Positions 63,610-64,000 of a stretch of DNA of 64,000 nucleotides are shown here, one piece after another (the first letter of the stretch is position 1; each line of letters begins with the position of its first letter). Origin of the DNA: Pseudonocardia alaniniphila (GTDB taxonomy: Bacteria > Actinomycetota > Actinomycetes > Mycobacteriales > Pseudonocardiaceae); assembly GCF_022524485.1 (NCBI RefSeq), contig NZ_JAKXMK010000047.1, positions 1 through 64,000 on the forward strand. The letters run 5' to 3'. The notes under the pieces were generated by a model, which had not been told where the DNA came from, made no database searches, and saw nothing but the letters and a program-made list of their open reading frames with translations. The position numbers and the translations under genes are program-made.

Positions 63610-64000
63610 GTGCCGGTTCGAACGGGCGAGCCATCCGACGCGGCGTTCATCGTCGAGATGGCCCGACTCGCCTCGGCGATCGAGGGCCGCCCGCTGCCCC
63701 CGGCCGACGATCCCCTGCTGGCGCAAGGCCTTCCTCCATCACCGGATACGAGCGTGCTGGCGCTCGACCACGATGGTCATCCGATCGGTGCGGCCTGGTG
63801 GCACTTCCGGGAACCCCTGCTGGTCGTCACACCCGACGGCGCACCGGTCCCCGAGCTCGTGATCGCGGTGATGCCCGCCGACCGCGGTCGCGGTGTCGGT
63901 CGTCGTCTGCTCGACGCGCTCACCGCCCGCGCTGCCCACCACGGCTACGACCAGCTGGCCCTCAACGTCCACATCCGCAATCCCGCAGTGCGCCTCTACA
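63610..64000 (+). CDS. GNAT-family acetyltransferase (N-terminal part, cut by window edge)
   Basis: The frame runs open from GTG at 63610 to the last base, about 130 residues. VPVRTGEPSDAAFIVEMARL is a typical GNAT N terminus, and VIAVMPADRGRGVGRRLLDA holds the Q/RxxGxG/A acetyl-CoA pyrophosphate-binding motif, followed by LALNVHIRNPAVRLY, the usual NxxAxxLY segment. It should use acetyl-CoA to modify an amine or a protein; the target is unknown. It is divergent from the arylamine N-acetyltransferase. Confidence 0.8.
   Translation, partial: MPVRTGEPSDAAFIVEMARLASAIEGRPLPPADDPLLAQGLPPSPDTSVLALDHDGHPIGAAWWHFREPLLVVTPDGAPVPELVIAVMPADRGRGVGRRLLDALTARAAHHGYDQLALNVHIRNPAVRLY

Overview
The window reads as chromosomal DNA of a high-GC actinomycete. 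Third codon positions are almost all G or C, GTG and TTG starts are common, and the families present are typical of Pseudonocardia, Amycolatopsis or Rhodococcus relatives: large ATP-binding LuxR regulators, an Rpf cell-wall enzyme, an MmyB-type regulator, IclR/LysR/TetR switches and many acyl-CoA enzymes. The genus is an inference. I see no rRNA or tRNA gene, insertion sequence, phage gene or CRISPR array.

Layout. 0-12 kb: FAD/[4Fe-4S] subunit of a molybdenum hydroxylase, Nudix hydrolase, LysR regulator, class A flavin monooxygenase, a polysaccharide flippase fused to an APH-type kinase, a truncated acyl-CoA ligase and a large LuxR ATPase. 12-24 kb: TetR regulator, a membrane cytochrome-b/molybdopterin oxidoreductase with a coupled membrane protein, lipoproteins, a threonine synthase-like enzyme, an MmyB-like regulator, a 1-kb gene-less stretch, an amino-acid permease, an atypical SDR, an IclR regulator and an Rpf protein. 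24-31 kb: a CoA-linked catabolic block with an NDP-forming acyl-CoA synthetase, a divergent IclR gene, then MaoC, thiolase-like and Zn-ribbon/OB-fold genes joined by stop/start overlaps, then a GMC oxidoreductase. 31-36 kb: MFS exporter with divergent LysR gene, phytoene-desaturase-like oxidoreductase, hypoxanthine phosphoribosyltransferase. 36-44 kb: TetR switch facing a crotonase/acyl-CoA ligase pair, a second SDR with a small-ligand-binding protein, DUF1622 protein and a YtcJ-like amidohydrolase.

44-53 kb holds two more large LuxR ATPases around a decayed zone: a 15-codon micro-ORF, a coding signal that changes frame twice, an RHH-Clp_N fusion with its own palindromes, a DksA-like protein and the 3' end of a lost amidase beside a GlcG-like gene. 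53-56 kb carries small stress and redox genes: CGNR regulator, AhpD-like protein, DUF1579-like protein, MsrA and a YeaQ-type membrane protein.

The most interesting locus is 56.2-58.6 kb. Four overlapping or near-adjacent genes encode a three-subunit cobalt-type nitrile hydratase/thiocyanate hydrolase (beta N-half, beta C-half, alpha, the scnB-scnA-scnC order), followed by an aquaporin-family channel with an unusual cytoplasmic tail. This suggests a unit for uptake or release and hydrolysis of a small nitrile or thiocyanate. The window ends with a GMC oxidoreductase, a small P-loop kinase-like protein, an arylamine N-acetyltransferase and the start of a GNAT gene.
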